Assembly: GCF_044772865.1 (NCBI RefSeq)
Contig: NZ_CP173029.1
Coordinates: forward strand, 3,534,001 to 3,598,000
Length of the DNA stretch: 64,000 nt
Source: Algirhabdus cladophorae
GTDB lineage: Bacteria > Pseudomonadota > Alphaproteobacteria > Rhodobacterales > Rhodobacteraceae
Direction of reading: 5' to 3'
The position numbers and the translations under genes are program-made. Positions 25,624-34,013 of this stretch are shown here, piece by piece (within the stretch, counting starts at the first letter, position 1; every line of letters starts with the position of its first letter). Under the pieces are notes generated by a model that saw nothing but the letters and a program-made list of their open reading frames with translations, ran no database searches and was not told the origin of the DNA.

Positions 25624-27045
25624 ATGACCGAGAAATTCGACTACTTTGTGTTGTTTGCGGAAATGCGAACGGGCTCAAACTTTCTAGAGGCGAACCTCAA
25701 TCAATTTGATGGGCTGACTTGCCATGGTGAGGCGTTCAACCCGCATTTCATTGGCTACCCTGACCGTGCGGATATTTTGGGCGTGACACAGGCGGTTCGT
25801 GAAAGATCCCCCGAAGCTTTGATTGCTGCGATCAAAGGGGCCGAAGGGAAGAACGGATTTAGGTTCTTTCATGACCACGATGCGCGGGTGTTTGATATCT
25901 GCATGGCCGATCCGCGTTGTGCAAAGATCGTGCTGACGCGCAATCCTGTGGAAAGTTATGTGTCGTGGCGCATCGCAACCCAGACAGGGCAGTGGAAACT
26001 GACCAACGTGACCCACGCCAAATCGGCGCAAATTACCTTTGATCAAGATCATTTTGATGCGCATTTGGGTGCGCTGCGCGGTTTTCAATTACAACTGATG
26101 CGGGGTCTGCAAACGACAGGGCAATCGGCGTTTTACATCGCTTACGAGGATATTCCGGATGTGGATGTTCTAAATGGTCTGGGCCAGTTTTTGGGGGTCA
26201 AGGATCGCCTGAAATCCCTGTCGAAAAAGCTCAAAAAGCAAAACCCGGCCAGTTTGGAAGACAAAGTTGCCAATTTCGACCAAATGAAAGATGCATTAGG
26301 CGGCGTTGATCATTTTGATCTGGGACGCACCCCTAATTTTGAACCACGTCGTGGCCCGAACGTTCCCAGCTATGTAGCGGCTGCAAAAGCCCCGCTGCTG
26401 TATTTGCCGCTGCGTGGAGGCCCGGATGCCCAGATCAAACACTGGTTGGCTAAGCTTGATGATGTTGGCGTGGATGGTCTGCAGGGCCGGTTCAATCAAA
26501 ACAGCCTGCGTCAGTGGAAAAAGGCGCATCCCGGGCATCTGAGTTTTTCGGTTTTACGCCACCCCTTGGCCCGCGCCCACGCAGGGTTTTGTGCGCATAT
26601 TCTGTCAACTGGTGCGGGGTCCTATCCGGCGATCCGCGAGACGCTACAACGTGTACACAACGTGCCTTTGCCAGCCGAAGGGGACGCCTATAGTTTGGCA
26701 GATCACCGTGCGGCCTTTACGGCCTATCTGCATTTTCTGAAGGCGAACTTGAACGGACAAACCAGCGTGCGGGTCGATCCGGTTTGGGCCAGCCAAAGCA
26801 ATTTGTTGCAGGGTATGGGCGAGTTTGCGTTGCCGGATGTTTTGGTTCGCGAAGATGCGTTGGAAAAACATCTGGAACGTCTCACGCAGGATGTTGGTTG
26901 GACCCATGTTGCGGCACCTCAGCCTGAGGCCGATACGCCGTTCACATTGGCCGACATCTATGACGATGCCCTCGAGGCACTATGCCAAGAGGTGTATCAG
27001 CGCGATTACGTGATGTTCGGATTTGAGCAGTGGCAGGCGTCTTAG
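25624..27045 (+). CDS. Two-module sulfotransferase (Stf0/NodH-like plus carbohydrate-sulfotransferase-like)
   Basis: This 473-aa protein is predicted to move sulfate from PAPS to a carbohydrate. The N-terminal half has the PAPS 5'-phosphosulfate loop RTGSNFLE (about 16-23) and the 3'-phosphate motif LTRNPVESYVSW, as in Stf0/NodH sulfotransferases. The C-terminal half (from about 255) carries a second 3'-phosphate-like motif, SVLRHPLARAHAGF, and a YxRDY-x-MFGF ending as in carbohydrate sulfotransferases, but its own 5'-loop is degenerate (PLRGGP). The organisation may reflect two activities or a catalytic and an acceptor module. It converges with ptsN, overlapping by four bases. Confidence 0.75.
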   Translation: MTEKFDYFVLFAEMRTGSNFLEANLNQFDGLTCHGEAFNPHFIGYPDRADILGVTQAVRERSPEALIAAIKGAEGKNGFRFFHDHDARVFDICMADPRCAKIVLTRNPVESYVSWRIATQTGQWKLTNVTHAKSAQITFDQDHFDAHLGALRGFQLQLMRGLQTTGQSAFYIAYEDIPDVDVLNGLGQFLGVKDRLKSLSKKLKKQNPASLEDKVANFDQMKDALGGVDHFDLGRTPNFEPRRGPNVPSYVAAAKAPLLYLPLRGGPDAQIKHWLAKLDDVGVDGLQGRFNQNSLRQWKKAHPGHLSFSVLRHPLARAHAGFCAHILSTGAGSYPAIRETLQRVHNVPLPAEGDAYSLADHRAAFTAYLHFLKANLNGQTSVRVDPVWASQSNLLQGMGEFALPDVLVREDALEKHLERLTQDVGWTHVAAPQPEADTPFTLADIYDDALEALCQEVYQRDYVMFGFEQWQAS

Positions 27046-27506
27046 GCGGCTTGGCTGGCCGCCTGTTCTGTCAAGATTGTGTAGAGCGTGCCTGCGTCCG
27101 TGTTGGAGCGCAATTTCGCGCAGACGTCTTTGTCGCGTAACGTGCGAGAGACCAGCGCCAGGGCTTTGAGGTGATCAACACCCGCGGCCTGCGGGGCAAA
27201 AAGACCAAACACCAAATCTACGGGCTGACGATCGACAGCGCCAAAATCCATTGGCTTTTCAAGGCGGACAAACACGCTGACCACTTGGTCCAAACCGTCT
27301 AGACGGGCGTGGGGCAAAGCGATCCCATTGCCAACACCGGTTGGGCCCAGTGTTTCACGGTCAAGCAACGCATCCACGATCGCGGAGGCGTCCAGATCAT
27401 AGCAAGCTTCGGCCTGCTCCGCGATATCGCGGAACAAGCGTTTCTTGCTCGAACTTTGAGCAATGACTTTCACGGCCTTTGAAACAAGGATGTCAGTAAA
27501 TTCCAT
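27042..27506 (-). CDS. ptsN: Nitrogen-regulatory PTS component EIIA-Ntr
   Basis: PtsN (154 aa) is the phosphate-accepting EIIA of the regulatory PTS, which influences potassium, nitrogen and envelope control in proteobacteria. The phospho-acceptor histidine is H66 in GIALPHARLDGL. Length and motif fit well. It follows hpf on the same strand with a 30-base gap. In enterobacteria ptsN and hpf follow rpoN, which is missing here. Confidence 0.93.
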   Translation of the reverse strand: MEFTDILVSKAVKVIAQSSSKKRLFRDIAEQAEACYDLDASAIVDALLDRETLGPTGVGNGIALPHARLDGLDQVVSVFVRLEKPMDFGAVDRQPVDLVFGLFAPQAAGVDHLKALALVSRTLRDKDVCAKLRSNTDAGTLYTILTEQAASQAA

Positions 27507-27536
27507 CGAAGTAAGTCCTGTAAACGGCTGGTGCAG

Positions 27537-28112
27537 TTATCCTGCGTTTTGTGGGTCTATCCAACCAATGTTTCCATCGTCCCGGCGATATACCACGTTG
27601 ACGCCTGACTTATTCTCATTTTGGAAAACCAGCAAGGGTGAACCAGAAATTTCCATCTGCATTACGGCCTCACCTACTGATAATGAAGGGATTTTTGTCT
27701 CCATCTCGGCGACGATCATGGGCTGTAATGTCTCTGGTTCGGCCTCCGAATCGGACTCGGTGCTTTGCAAAATGTTGTAGGAGGCCCCGAAGTGTTCAAC
27801 GGGTTGCGCGCGTTCGCGGTGATGATCCTTTAGCCTGCGCTTGTATCGGCGCAGTTGTTTTTCCATTTTTTCGCAGCAGGAATCGAAGGCTGCATAGATC
27901 TCGGGTTCGTGGGCTTTGGCCTGTGCGGTGAGGCCAGTGGACAAATGCACCACAGCTTCGCAGACATGTTCATGACCACTTTTGGAGAAAATGACATTCG
28001 CATCGGTCGGTCGTTCCGCGTATTTGTCGACGACCTCACCCAATTCCGTTTTCACGTGGGTTTGCAGCGCATCCCCAATGTCAATTTGCTTGCCAGTGAT
28101 CTGATACCGCAT
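27537..28112 (-). CDS. hpf: Long-form ribosome hibernation promoting factor
   Basis: HPF (191 aa) binds the 30S decoding region and forms inactive ribosome dimers in stationary phase. The N-terminal S30AE domain (about 1-100) and the C-terminal dimerisation domain (about 130-190, ...SGVNVVYRRDDGNIGWIDP) are joined by a linker, as in the long form. The start at 28112 is chosen because AAAGGAGACAG precedes it directly; an ATG 21 bases earlier has no such site. Confidence 0.92.
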   Translation of the reverse strand: MRYQITGKQIDIGDALQTHVKTELGEVVDKYAERPTDANVIFSKSGHEHVCEAVVHLSTGLTAQAKAHEPEIYAAFDSCCEKMEKQLRRYKRRLKDHHRERAQPVEHFGASYNILQSTESDSEAEPETLQPMIVAEMETKIPSLSVGEAVMQMEISGSPLLVFQNENKSGVNVVYRRDDGNIGWIDPQNAG

Positions 28113-28372
28113 TCTGTCTCCTTTAAAGATCATGGTCCAAAGCGCAACTCCCCTGTTGGCGGGGTGCTGAATTGGACTTTAGGTGAGCCTGCTTGGGTTT
28201 GAGAAAATCGCCCACGCCGAAGCGTGCAAACTGGATTTTGAAGTGGTGTCAAACCGTTGCATTGACATCACTTGGCGACAAAAGAGGGGTCAGAGTCAAT
28301 CTTTTGTCGCAAAAAAGTTGTTAACCTTTTAGCGATTGAGAGCGATATGTTACCTGTAGGTGTCTGTATTGG
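28113..28372 (-). other. Gap between lptB and hpf where rpoN would be expected
   Basis: No ORF was found in these 260 bases. A perfect 11-bp inverted repeat, GCGACAAAAGA (28275-28285) and TCTTTTGTCGC (28300-28310) with a 14-base spacer, lies near the lptB end. A TTGACA hexamer on the minus strand follows at about 28245-28250 but has no convincing -10. The repeat may be a hairpin closing the lpt operon or an operator for hpf. Confidence 0.5.
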
Positions 28373-29131
28373 TTAGGAAATTTTGAACGATTTCCCAAGG
28401 TATACACGGCGGACGTTTTCGTCGCGTACGACTTCTTCTGTTGTGCCACTCATTAAGACGCGGCCATCGTGCAGGATGTAGGCGCGGTCGACGATTTCCA
28501 GTGTTTCGCGCACATTGTGGTCCGTGATCAGCACACCGATGCCGCGTTTTTTGAGGTCAGACACAAGTGTTCTGATTTCGCCTACGGCGATGGGATCGAC
28601 GCCCGCAAACGGTTCGTCCAAAAGCAGGTATTTGGGATCAGCCGCCAAACAGCGGGCAATCTCGGCACGGCGACGTTCCCCACCGGACAGGGCCAGAGCA
28701 GAGGCGCGGCGCAGGTGTTCGATGGAAAATTCGGATAGCAATTCCTCGAGACGTTCGCGGCGCTTGTGGCGGTCTTTGTGTGTGATTTCGAGGATGGACA
28801 TGATGTTGTCCTCGACAGTCATGCCACGAAAGATCGACATTTCCTGCGGCAAATACCCGATGCCCAGCTTGGCACGACGATACATTGGCAGGTTGGTCAC
28901 ATTGCGCCCTTCCACCAGCACTTCGCCTCCTTCGGGGGTCACGAGGCCCGCGATGGAATAAAAACATGTGGTTTTGCCAGACCCGTTTGGCCCAAGCAGA
29001 GCGACGACTTCGCCACGGCCCAGTTCGAGGCTGACATCGCGGATCACCAGACGTTTTTTGTAGCTCTTGCGTAGGCTGGTGATTTTCAGGCCGCCGCTGC
29101 CTTCGGCAATTTTGAGATCGGGTTTGGCCAT
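28373..29131 (-). CDS. lptB: LPS export ABC transporter ATP-binding protein LptB
   Basis: LptB (252 aa) powers extraction of LPS from the inner membrane with LptFG and LptC. Walker A is GPNGSGKT at 47-54. The signature LSGGERRRAEIAR is followed by Walker B LLLDEPFAGVDP and the switch His in ITDHNVRETL. The start overlaps the lptA stop by one base (TAATG). The neighbours lptA and lptC confirm the role against other ABC ATPases. Confidence 0.97.
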   Translation of the reverse strand: MAKPDLKIAEGSGGLKITSLRKSYKKRLVIRDVSLELGRGEVVALLGPNGSGKTTCFYSIAGLVTPEGGEVLVEGRNVTNLPMYRRAKLGIGYLPQEMSIFRGMTVEDNIMSILEITHKDRHKRRERLEELLSEFSIEHLRRASALALSGGERRRAEIARCLAADPKYLLLDEPFAGVDPIAVGEIRTLVSDLKKRGIGVLITDHNVRETLEIVDRAYILHDGRVLMSGTTEEVVRDENVRRVYLGKSFKIS

Positions 29132-29613
29132 TAGTTTTGGCCAGACGACTGCAGCAAGGTCCGTACACGACCATCCAATTGCGCGGTGCCGGTTTCTAGA
29201 TCAACGGTCATACGGTCGGCAGACACGGCGCTGGGGCCTTGAGTGACGACCACATTACCGCGCATCAACACGGTGCCAGTGGACAGGGTATAGTCTGCTT
29301 CATCGGCCTCGGCGGCCTCGGGACCGTTGACAAGGGTGACGCCGCCAAAGGCCAGCATCTGTTCGATTTCGCTTTGATCCTCGGTATAGATCACCACAAC
29401 GCGCTGGGCGCTCAGCCGCATCTCGCCTTGGCCCACGATCACGTTGCCGGTAAAGGTCGCGGAACCATCGGTTTGGTTGATGCTGAGTTGATCAGAGGTC
29501 ACTTCGACTGGGGCGTCAGTGTCTTGCTGCATGCCGCCAAATTGCAATTGTTGGGCCGTGGCAGGTCCCACCAAAAGAGTGGCGGCCACGATCATGGCAA
29601 ATACAGTTTTCAC
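29131..29613 (-). CDS. lptA: LPS transport periplasmic protein LptA
   Basis: LptA (160 aa) forms the periplasmic bridge carrying LPS to the outer membrane. It has a signal peptide (cleavage after VGPATAQ, about residue 21) and an OstA/LptA beta-jellyroll with repeated strand patterns (ATFTGNVIVGQGEMRLSAQ..., VLMRGNVVVTQG). It lies between lptC (22-base gap) and lptB (one-base overlap). Confidence 0.93.
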   Translation of the reverse strand: MKTVFAMIVAATLLVGPATAQQLQFGGMQQDTDAPVEVTSDQLSINQTDGSATFTGNVIVGQGEMRLSAQRVVVIYTEDQSEIEQMLAFGGVTLVNGPEAAEADEADYTLSTGTVLMRGNVVVTQGPSAVSADRMTVDLETGTAQLDGRVRTLLQSSGQN

Positions 29614-29635
29614 AAATCTATCCCTTAATGCAGTC

Positions 29636-30229
29636 TTACGGCGTGTATATCAGTTTCACGCCCTTTTTGAAAACCAGAAGATACTGTGCATCGTTAGATT
29701 GGCTAAGTTCCATCTGACCCGCCTGCAAGAACCCCAGTGGACCGGTGCCCTGCACGGTGCCTGCAGTTGTGATGTGGGTTTTGCCAAGGGCAGATGTCAG
29801 GCTTTGGGTCAGGATTTGGTAGCCATCGGAGGTGTCGAGTTGAACGTTGCCTTCGAGAGTGACTTGGTTCGTGTTGTTGTCGATGGTGCCACGTTTCGAT
29901 TGGATGTCCATGATCCGACCGCTTGGCAAAACCAATTCGGCTGTCAGGACTTTTGCGCTCATTAGACCTGTGTTGTCGACGTCGGGCCGCGCGGTTTCGG
30001 CGACTACTTTGATGGCCGCGCCATCGCTGGTAATACCGGAATATGTGGGTTCTTTGATCTGTTGTTCACGCGCGCTTTGTTCCACATCGACCTTTGCGTA
30101 GGGCAAGGACAGCGATGGATCGATGGGCTTAGAAAACAAAAAGAGTGTCGACAAAAGACCTAGTGCGACCAGCGGCAAGACGATCTTGGCCCACGCGACA
30201 AAGCGAGAATAGCTGTTGTCAAAGGCCAC
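29636..30229 (-). CDS. lptC: LPS export system protein LptC
   Basis: LptC (197 aa) is an inner-membrane-anchored protein that hands LPS from LptBFG to LptA. One N-terminal membrane helix (about residues 11-31) is followed by a periplasmic LptA-like beta fold (SKRGTIDNNTNQVTLEGNVQL). The GTG at 30229 is chosen as the start because it overlaps the kdsD stop (GTGTAGTG), implying coupling, and gives AFDNSYSRFVAWAK at the N-terminus; a TTG at 30253 would add eight unlikely residues. Confidence 0.87.
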   Translation of the reverse strand: MAFDNSYSRFVAWAKIVLPLVALGLLSTLFLFSKPIDPSLSLPYAKVDVEQSAREQQIKEPTYSGITSDGAAIKVVAETARPDVDNTGLMSAKVLTAELVLPSGRIMDIQSKRGTIDNNTNQVTLEGNVQLDTSDGYQILTQSLTSALGKTHITTAGTVQGTGPLGFLQAGQMELSQSNDAQYLLVFKKGVKLIYTP

Positions 30230-31197
30230 TACACCACGCCAGCACGCAGACAATCATGGATGTGCAAAATCCCTAGAGGGGTCCCGTCCTGTGTGGGGTC
30301 GACCACAAACAGGCAGGTGATTTTACGATCATTCATCAACGCCACGGCTTCCTCGGCTAGGGCTTGTGGGGCAATTGTGGTCGGGTCTTTGGTCATTACG
30401 TCACCCGCGGTCAGCCCCAGCAAACCGTCCATGTGCCGACGCAGGTCCCCGTCGGTCACGATGCCCGTAAGGTAGCCTTGGGGGTCGGTCACGCCAACCA
30501 CCCCAAAGCCCTTTTGGGAAATGGTCAGCAAAGCCTCGCTCATGGGTGTCGTGGCAGGGGCTACTGGTAAGGCGTTTCCGGCATGCATCAAGTCGCCCAC
30601 CCGCGCCAGTCGCGCGCCCAGTTTGCCACCGGGATGAAAGTCGCGAAAGTGTTCAGGGGTAAAGGCGCGGTGTTCCATCAGGGCGATCGCGATGGCATCC
30701 CCCATGGCAAGCGCCATGGTGGTTGATGTTGTGGGCACAACGCCAGTGCCGCACGCCTCGGCCAGTTTAGGTAAGATCAAGGCTACATCTGATTGTGATA
30801 TCAACGTACTAGCAGGATTGCTGGCCAGTCCAATCAACGGAATTTGAAACCGCCGCGTGTAGGCTAACAGATTTGCAAGTTCGGGCGTTTCGCCAGAATT
30901 GGACAGGACCAAGACCACATCGCCTTGAGCCATCATACCCAAATCGCCATGGCTGGCTTCGGCGGGGTGCACGAAATGGGCAGGCGTTCCGGTAGAGGCC
31001 AATGTGGCGGCAATTTTTCGCGCAATATGTCCCGACTTGCCCATGCCTGACACGATGACGCGACCTTTGGCTTCCAAGATAAGCGAGATCGCGCTGTCGA
31101 ATCCATCGTCCAACTGCGCCACCAAGGCGTTCAGAGCGTCGGCTTCTGTTTGAATGACGCGCTTGGCCGTGGCCAGAAAACTTGGGCGATCTGTCAT
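30229..31197 (-). CDS. kdsD: Arabinose-5-phosphate isomerase KdsD/KpsF
   Basis: KdsD (322 aa) converts ribulose-5-phosphate to arabinose-5-phosphate, the first step to Kdo. An N-terminal SIS sugar-isomerase domain (SGMGKSGHIARK at about 50-61, SNSGETPEL) is followed by two CBS domains (about 205-320). Length is typical. It lies between rnd and lptC in the envelope operon. The KpsF capsule isozyme cannot be ruled out, but the lpt context favours the housekeeping enzyme. Confidence 0.95.
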   Translation of the reverse strand: MTDRPSFLATAKRVIQTEADALNALVAQLDDGFDSAISLILEAKGRVIVSGMGKSGHIARKIAATLASTGTPAHFVHPAEASHGDLGMMAQGDVVLVLSNSGETPELANLLAYTRRFQIPLIGLASNPASTLISQSDVALILPKLAEACGTGVVPTTSTTMALAMGDAIAIALMEHRAFTPEHFRDFHPGGKLGARLARVGDLMHAGNALPVAPATTPMSEALLTISQKGFGVVGVTDPQGYLTGIVTDGDLRRHMDGLLGLTAGDVMTKDPTTIAPQALAEEAVALMNDRKITCLFVVDPTQDGTPLGILHIHDCLRAGVV

Positions 31198-31212
31198 GGG
31201 AGTGGCCTTTGG

Positions 31213-31824
31213 TTAATGCGAAAAGATATCGATGTCGGGCCATCCGGCCAGATCCAGCTTGGCGCGGGTGGGCAGAAAATCAAAACACGACTGCGCGGTT
31301 TCCATGCGCCCCTCGCGTTCGAGCATGATGTTAAACTTCTCGCGCAGTTGGTGCAGGTACAAAACATCCGACGCGGCATAGTCCAATTGCGCAGGCGTCA
31401 AAGTGGGAGCACCCCAATCGCTGCTTTGCTGATGCTTAGAGATATCGGTGCCCAGCATTTCCTGAAGCAAGGATTTTAGCCCATGCCGATCCGTGTAGGT
31501 GCGCACCAGTTTTGAGGCGATTTTTGTGCAATAAACCGGTGCGGTCAGCGCGCCAAACGCATTGTACATCGCGGCGATATCAAAGCGTCCAAAGTGGAAT
31601 AGTTTCAACACCTCTGGGTTTTCCAGCATAGCGCAGAGATTGGGCGCCTCGGTTTGGCCTTTGGCAACTTGCACCATATGCGCATTCCCGTCACCGCCCG
31701 ACATTTGCACCACGCACAGGCGGTCCCGATGGGGGTTCAGGCCCATGGTTTCACAGTCGATCGCAACAATGGGTCCCAAATCCAGCCCATCGGGCAGATC
31801 GTTTTGATAGAGATGATTGGCCAT
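31213..31824 (-). CDS. rnd: Short ribonuclease D (3'-5' exonuclease)
   Basis: This 203-aa protein has the DEDDy exonuclease core: D23 and E25 in AIDCETMGL, the central Asp in HFGRFDIAAMY, and the closing Tyr/Asp in LDYAASDVLYL. The HRDC domains of the E. coli enzyme are absent, as in other short alphaproteobacterial forms. RNase D trims tRNA and other RNA 3' ends. AGAGGA precedes the ATG. kdsD starts 15 bases downstream. Confidence 0.9.
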   Translation of the reverse strand: MANHLYQNDLPDGLDLGPIVAIDCETMGLNPHRDRLCVVQMSGGDGNAHMVQVAKGQTEAPNLCAMLENPEVLKLFHFGRFDIAAMYNAFGALTAPVYCTKIASKLVRTYTDRHGLKSLLQEMLGTDISKHQQSSDWGAPTLTPAQLDYAASDVLYLHQLREKFNIMLEREGRMETAQSCFDFLPTRAKLDLAGWPDIDIFSH

Positions 31825-31944
31825 GGGGATCCTCTGATTGCGTGTTTTGACGTGTTCACAGGGAGATAGGCGTTTTGCCCAGTAAACTCAACGGCCCAAC
31901 CAAAGCTTGGGAAATGCTTGCTTAAAGGGATTGGGCCCTTGCAC

Positions 31945-31975
31945 AAAAAAGGGGGCGCTGGGCCCCCTTTCGTTT
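31945..31975. terminator. Bidirectional intrinsic terminator after the OmpA-like gene
   Basis: AAAGGGGGC (31948-31956) pairs with GCCCCCTTT (31962-31970) around five bases. On the minus strand the hairpin is followed by six T residues, so it ends the gene at 31993-33195. On the plus strand a short T-rich run also follows. Confidence 0.85.
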
Positions 31976-31992
31976 GTGCGGTGTCCTGAGGA

Positions 31993-33195
31993 TTAATCCA
32001 TTATGATTTGGAAATCCACGCGGCTGTTAGGCAAGCTTGGCTGGCCCGCAACATCAACAGATTTTGAGGGCGCACCGATGAGGATTTTCTCGCCTTCAAA
32101 CCCTGCGGCCACCAAAGATCCCATCAACGCTAACGCGCGTAGGCGGCCTGTGTTGTAGTCCTCGCGCAGCCCCTGATCATCGGAGTGCTGACCGACAAGA
32201 CGTAAACGTGCGCCTTCACAGTTCGCAGCCTCTGCGGCCAATTGATAGACTGACTCTAGTTCGCTGATCGAGACGGTGATGGCCCGCGGTGCGTAAAAGA
32301 GGTTGGTCTGCGCCACTTTGGTTTCAAGCTGTTTTGCACAGGTTGATGCGGCTGGACGCCAAAACTGGCCACCCGAGTTCAGCGAGGCTGTTTTCACATC
32401 GCGAATGATCGAAAATTCCACGCGGCGGTCATAGTAGGCGCGGCCCTTTGGCCCTGTGATGTTTGACGGTTGCTGGTCGCCAAATCCTACGGCCACAAAG
32501 TTTGTGGTTTCGATGCCCGCAGTGGACAGGAGCGAGATCACCGATTGCGCCCGTTGTTCGCTGAGGCGTTGGTTGATCCGGCTGTCCCCTGACGGATCAG
32601 AGTGGCCTTCAACCTGAACCGTAAAGCCGGGGCAGGATTGCGCGACTTGACCGATCAAACGTGCCTTGATCAAGCCAGATGCTTCGGCGGACAGACCACC
32701 GGATGGAAAATAGATTTGCGTTTGGCTGGCCAAGGCCGCCAGATCGTTGCCACAGCTTTCCTCAGCGGCCAGCCGGGCCTGCGCGTTGGAAAAGAACGTT
32801 GCAGCCTCGGCCGTGTCGAGAGTTTCAACAGGCTTGGCCGGTTCGCTGAGCGCGGTTTCAACCGGAGCAGTTTGCAGCACGCCCAAGGGTTCGTTACGGG
32901 TCACGTCCTCGGTCTGGGCAGGTTTTGCCGCTACAATCGCCGCAGCAATTTGATCGCCTTGAAGCTGTGGTTGCGGTTCGACGACCAAAGCATTCTCGAC
33001 CAGATTGTTGAGGTTGTTGACCCGTTGAGGTTCAACTTGTGGTGTTGCCACAGCAACCTCTTGTTCGTCCAAGCCAAAGAAGGCTTTGGTGCGATCTGGG
33101 TCCAAATAGGCTGCAACGCCTAGGACCAATGCGAATGGAACCATGGCTGCGATTGGCGCACTCCATGATCGTTTTTTAGGTTCGTGTAGTGTCAT
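31993..33195 (-). CDS. OmpA-family peptidoglycan-binding protein with inner-membrane anchor
   Basis: This 400-aa protein has one N-terminal membrane helix (about residues 13-30), a Pro/Val/Glu-rich periplasmic spacer (to about 150), and a full OmpA C-terminal domain (IYFPSGGLS..., VEGHSDPSGDSRINQRLSEQRAQSV, GFGDQQPS). A second, more divergent OmpA-like module (about 290-398, RLRLVGQHSDDQGLREDYNTGRLRALA) follows. The lack of a beta-barrel argues for a cell-envelope tether and not a porin. It is closed by a strong terminator and transcribed alone. Confidence 0.83.
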   Translation of the reverse strand: MTLHEPKKRSWSAPIAAMVPFALVLGVAAYLDPDRTKAFFGLDEQEVAVATPQVEPQRVNNLNNLVENALVVEPQPQLQGDQIAAAIVAAKPAQTEDVTRNEPLGVLQTAPVETALSEPAKPVETLDTAEAATFFSNAQARLAAEESCGNDLAALASQTQIYFPSGGLSAEASGLIKARLIGQVAQSCPGFTVQVEGHSDPSGDSRINQRLSEQRAQSVISLLSTAGIETTNFVAVGFGDQQPSNITGPKGRAYYDRRVEFSIIRDVKTASLNSGGQFWRPAASTCAKQLETKVAQTNLFYAPRAITVSISELESVYQLAAEAANCEGARLRLVGQHSDDQGLREDYNTGRLRALALMGSLVAAGFEGEKILIGAPSKSVDVAGQPSLPNSRVDFQIIMD

Positions 33196-33377
33196 TGCTC
33201 AAATAGCCCCCACTAGATGTAGTTATTTTTTTTGGCCGACCAGCAGCATTTTGCCGACTATGACACCTATAGCGTATAAACATGGGGTTTCGTCAACGAG
33301 AAGTACCTCAAAGACACCGAAATACGCATCTTGGCGCGACAAAATACAATTATAGCGGGTGTTGTTGGGGAGGTTGC
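33196..33377 (-). promoter_or_regulatory. Upstream region of the OmpA-like gene
   Basis: A perfect TATAAT hexamer is present on the minus strand at about 33351-33356, about 155 bases before the gene, but the region 17 bases further upstream does not resemble a -35. No ORF was found here. Confidence 0.3.
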
Positions 33378-34013
33378 CTAAAAGGTGCTGGCAAAAAGGG
33401 CAGCTGCGGTCACACCATCAATAAGCTTGGTCTGCACGACGGGTGCCGCTTTGCGTTCGATATCAACCATGCCACCGCAGCCCAAAACGATGGATTGCAC
33501 GGCGTCTTCGTCGTTTGCGGCCCGGATTTCTGCGATAATTTTGGTCGCCGAGGCGTCGGGGTCGGTTTCAATCGCCAGTACCGGCACATCACTGGCACGG
33601 ACCTTGCCCAAATGGCCGGACAGACCGTAATTGTCGATGTTGGTTTTGAGCACTGGCACAGAGATTGGCAGCGTGGTGACCACTGAAAACTTGGGACCAT
33701 AAAGGGCGGCCATATGATAGGCGGCCTGACCAATTCCAATCACTGGGCAGGCAGCAATTTCGCGGGCTTGCGACAGTGCTGTGTCGTCAAAGCATCCGAT
33801 GATGATGGCACTCGCGCCTTGATCCGAGGCTTGGCCCACCAATTTCAACAGCGCCGGCGTGGCAGCTATCCCGTCTGCCTCACCTTGGATCGAGGCCGGA
33901 CCGTCATGTGAGGTCCAGCCTTCAAACCTGGCGTGAGGCGCGGCGGCCTGTGCGGTCTGCAACATGGCCTTGGTCATGGTTTCGGTGCTGTTTGGGTTGA
34001 TCAGGACAATCAT
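33378..34013 (-). CDS. Aspartate/glutamate/hydantoin racemase family protein
   Basis: This 211-aa protein has both catalytic cysteines of the cofactor-independent racemase family: IIGCFDDTAL in the N-terminal half and VLGCGGMVDI in the C-terminal half. The opening IVLINPNSTETMT is typical of hydantoin racemases. Its start overlaps the stop of the upstream permease (ATGA), so it is part of the importer operon and probably racemises an imported amino acid derivative or hydantoin. The substrate is unproven. Longer in-frame starts fall inside the permease gene and are rejected. Confidence 0.85.
   Translation of the reverse strand: MIVLINPNSTETMTKAMLQTAQAAAPHARFEGWTSHDGPASIQGEADGIAATPALLKLVGQASDQGASAIIIGCFDDTALSQAREIAACPVIGIGQAAYHMAALYGPKFSVVTTLPISVPVLKTNIDNYGLSGHLGKVRASDVPVLAIETDPDASATKIIAEIRAANDEDAVQSIVLGCGGMVDIERKAAPVVQTKLIDGVTAAALFASTF

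Noticed and set aside
28245..28250. TTGACA on the minus strand as an hpf promoter
   Set aside because: The -35 match is perfect but nothing like a -10 is found at 16-18 bases.
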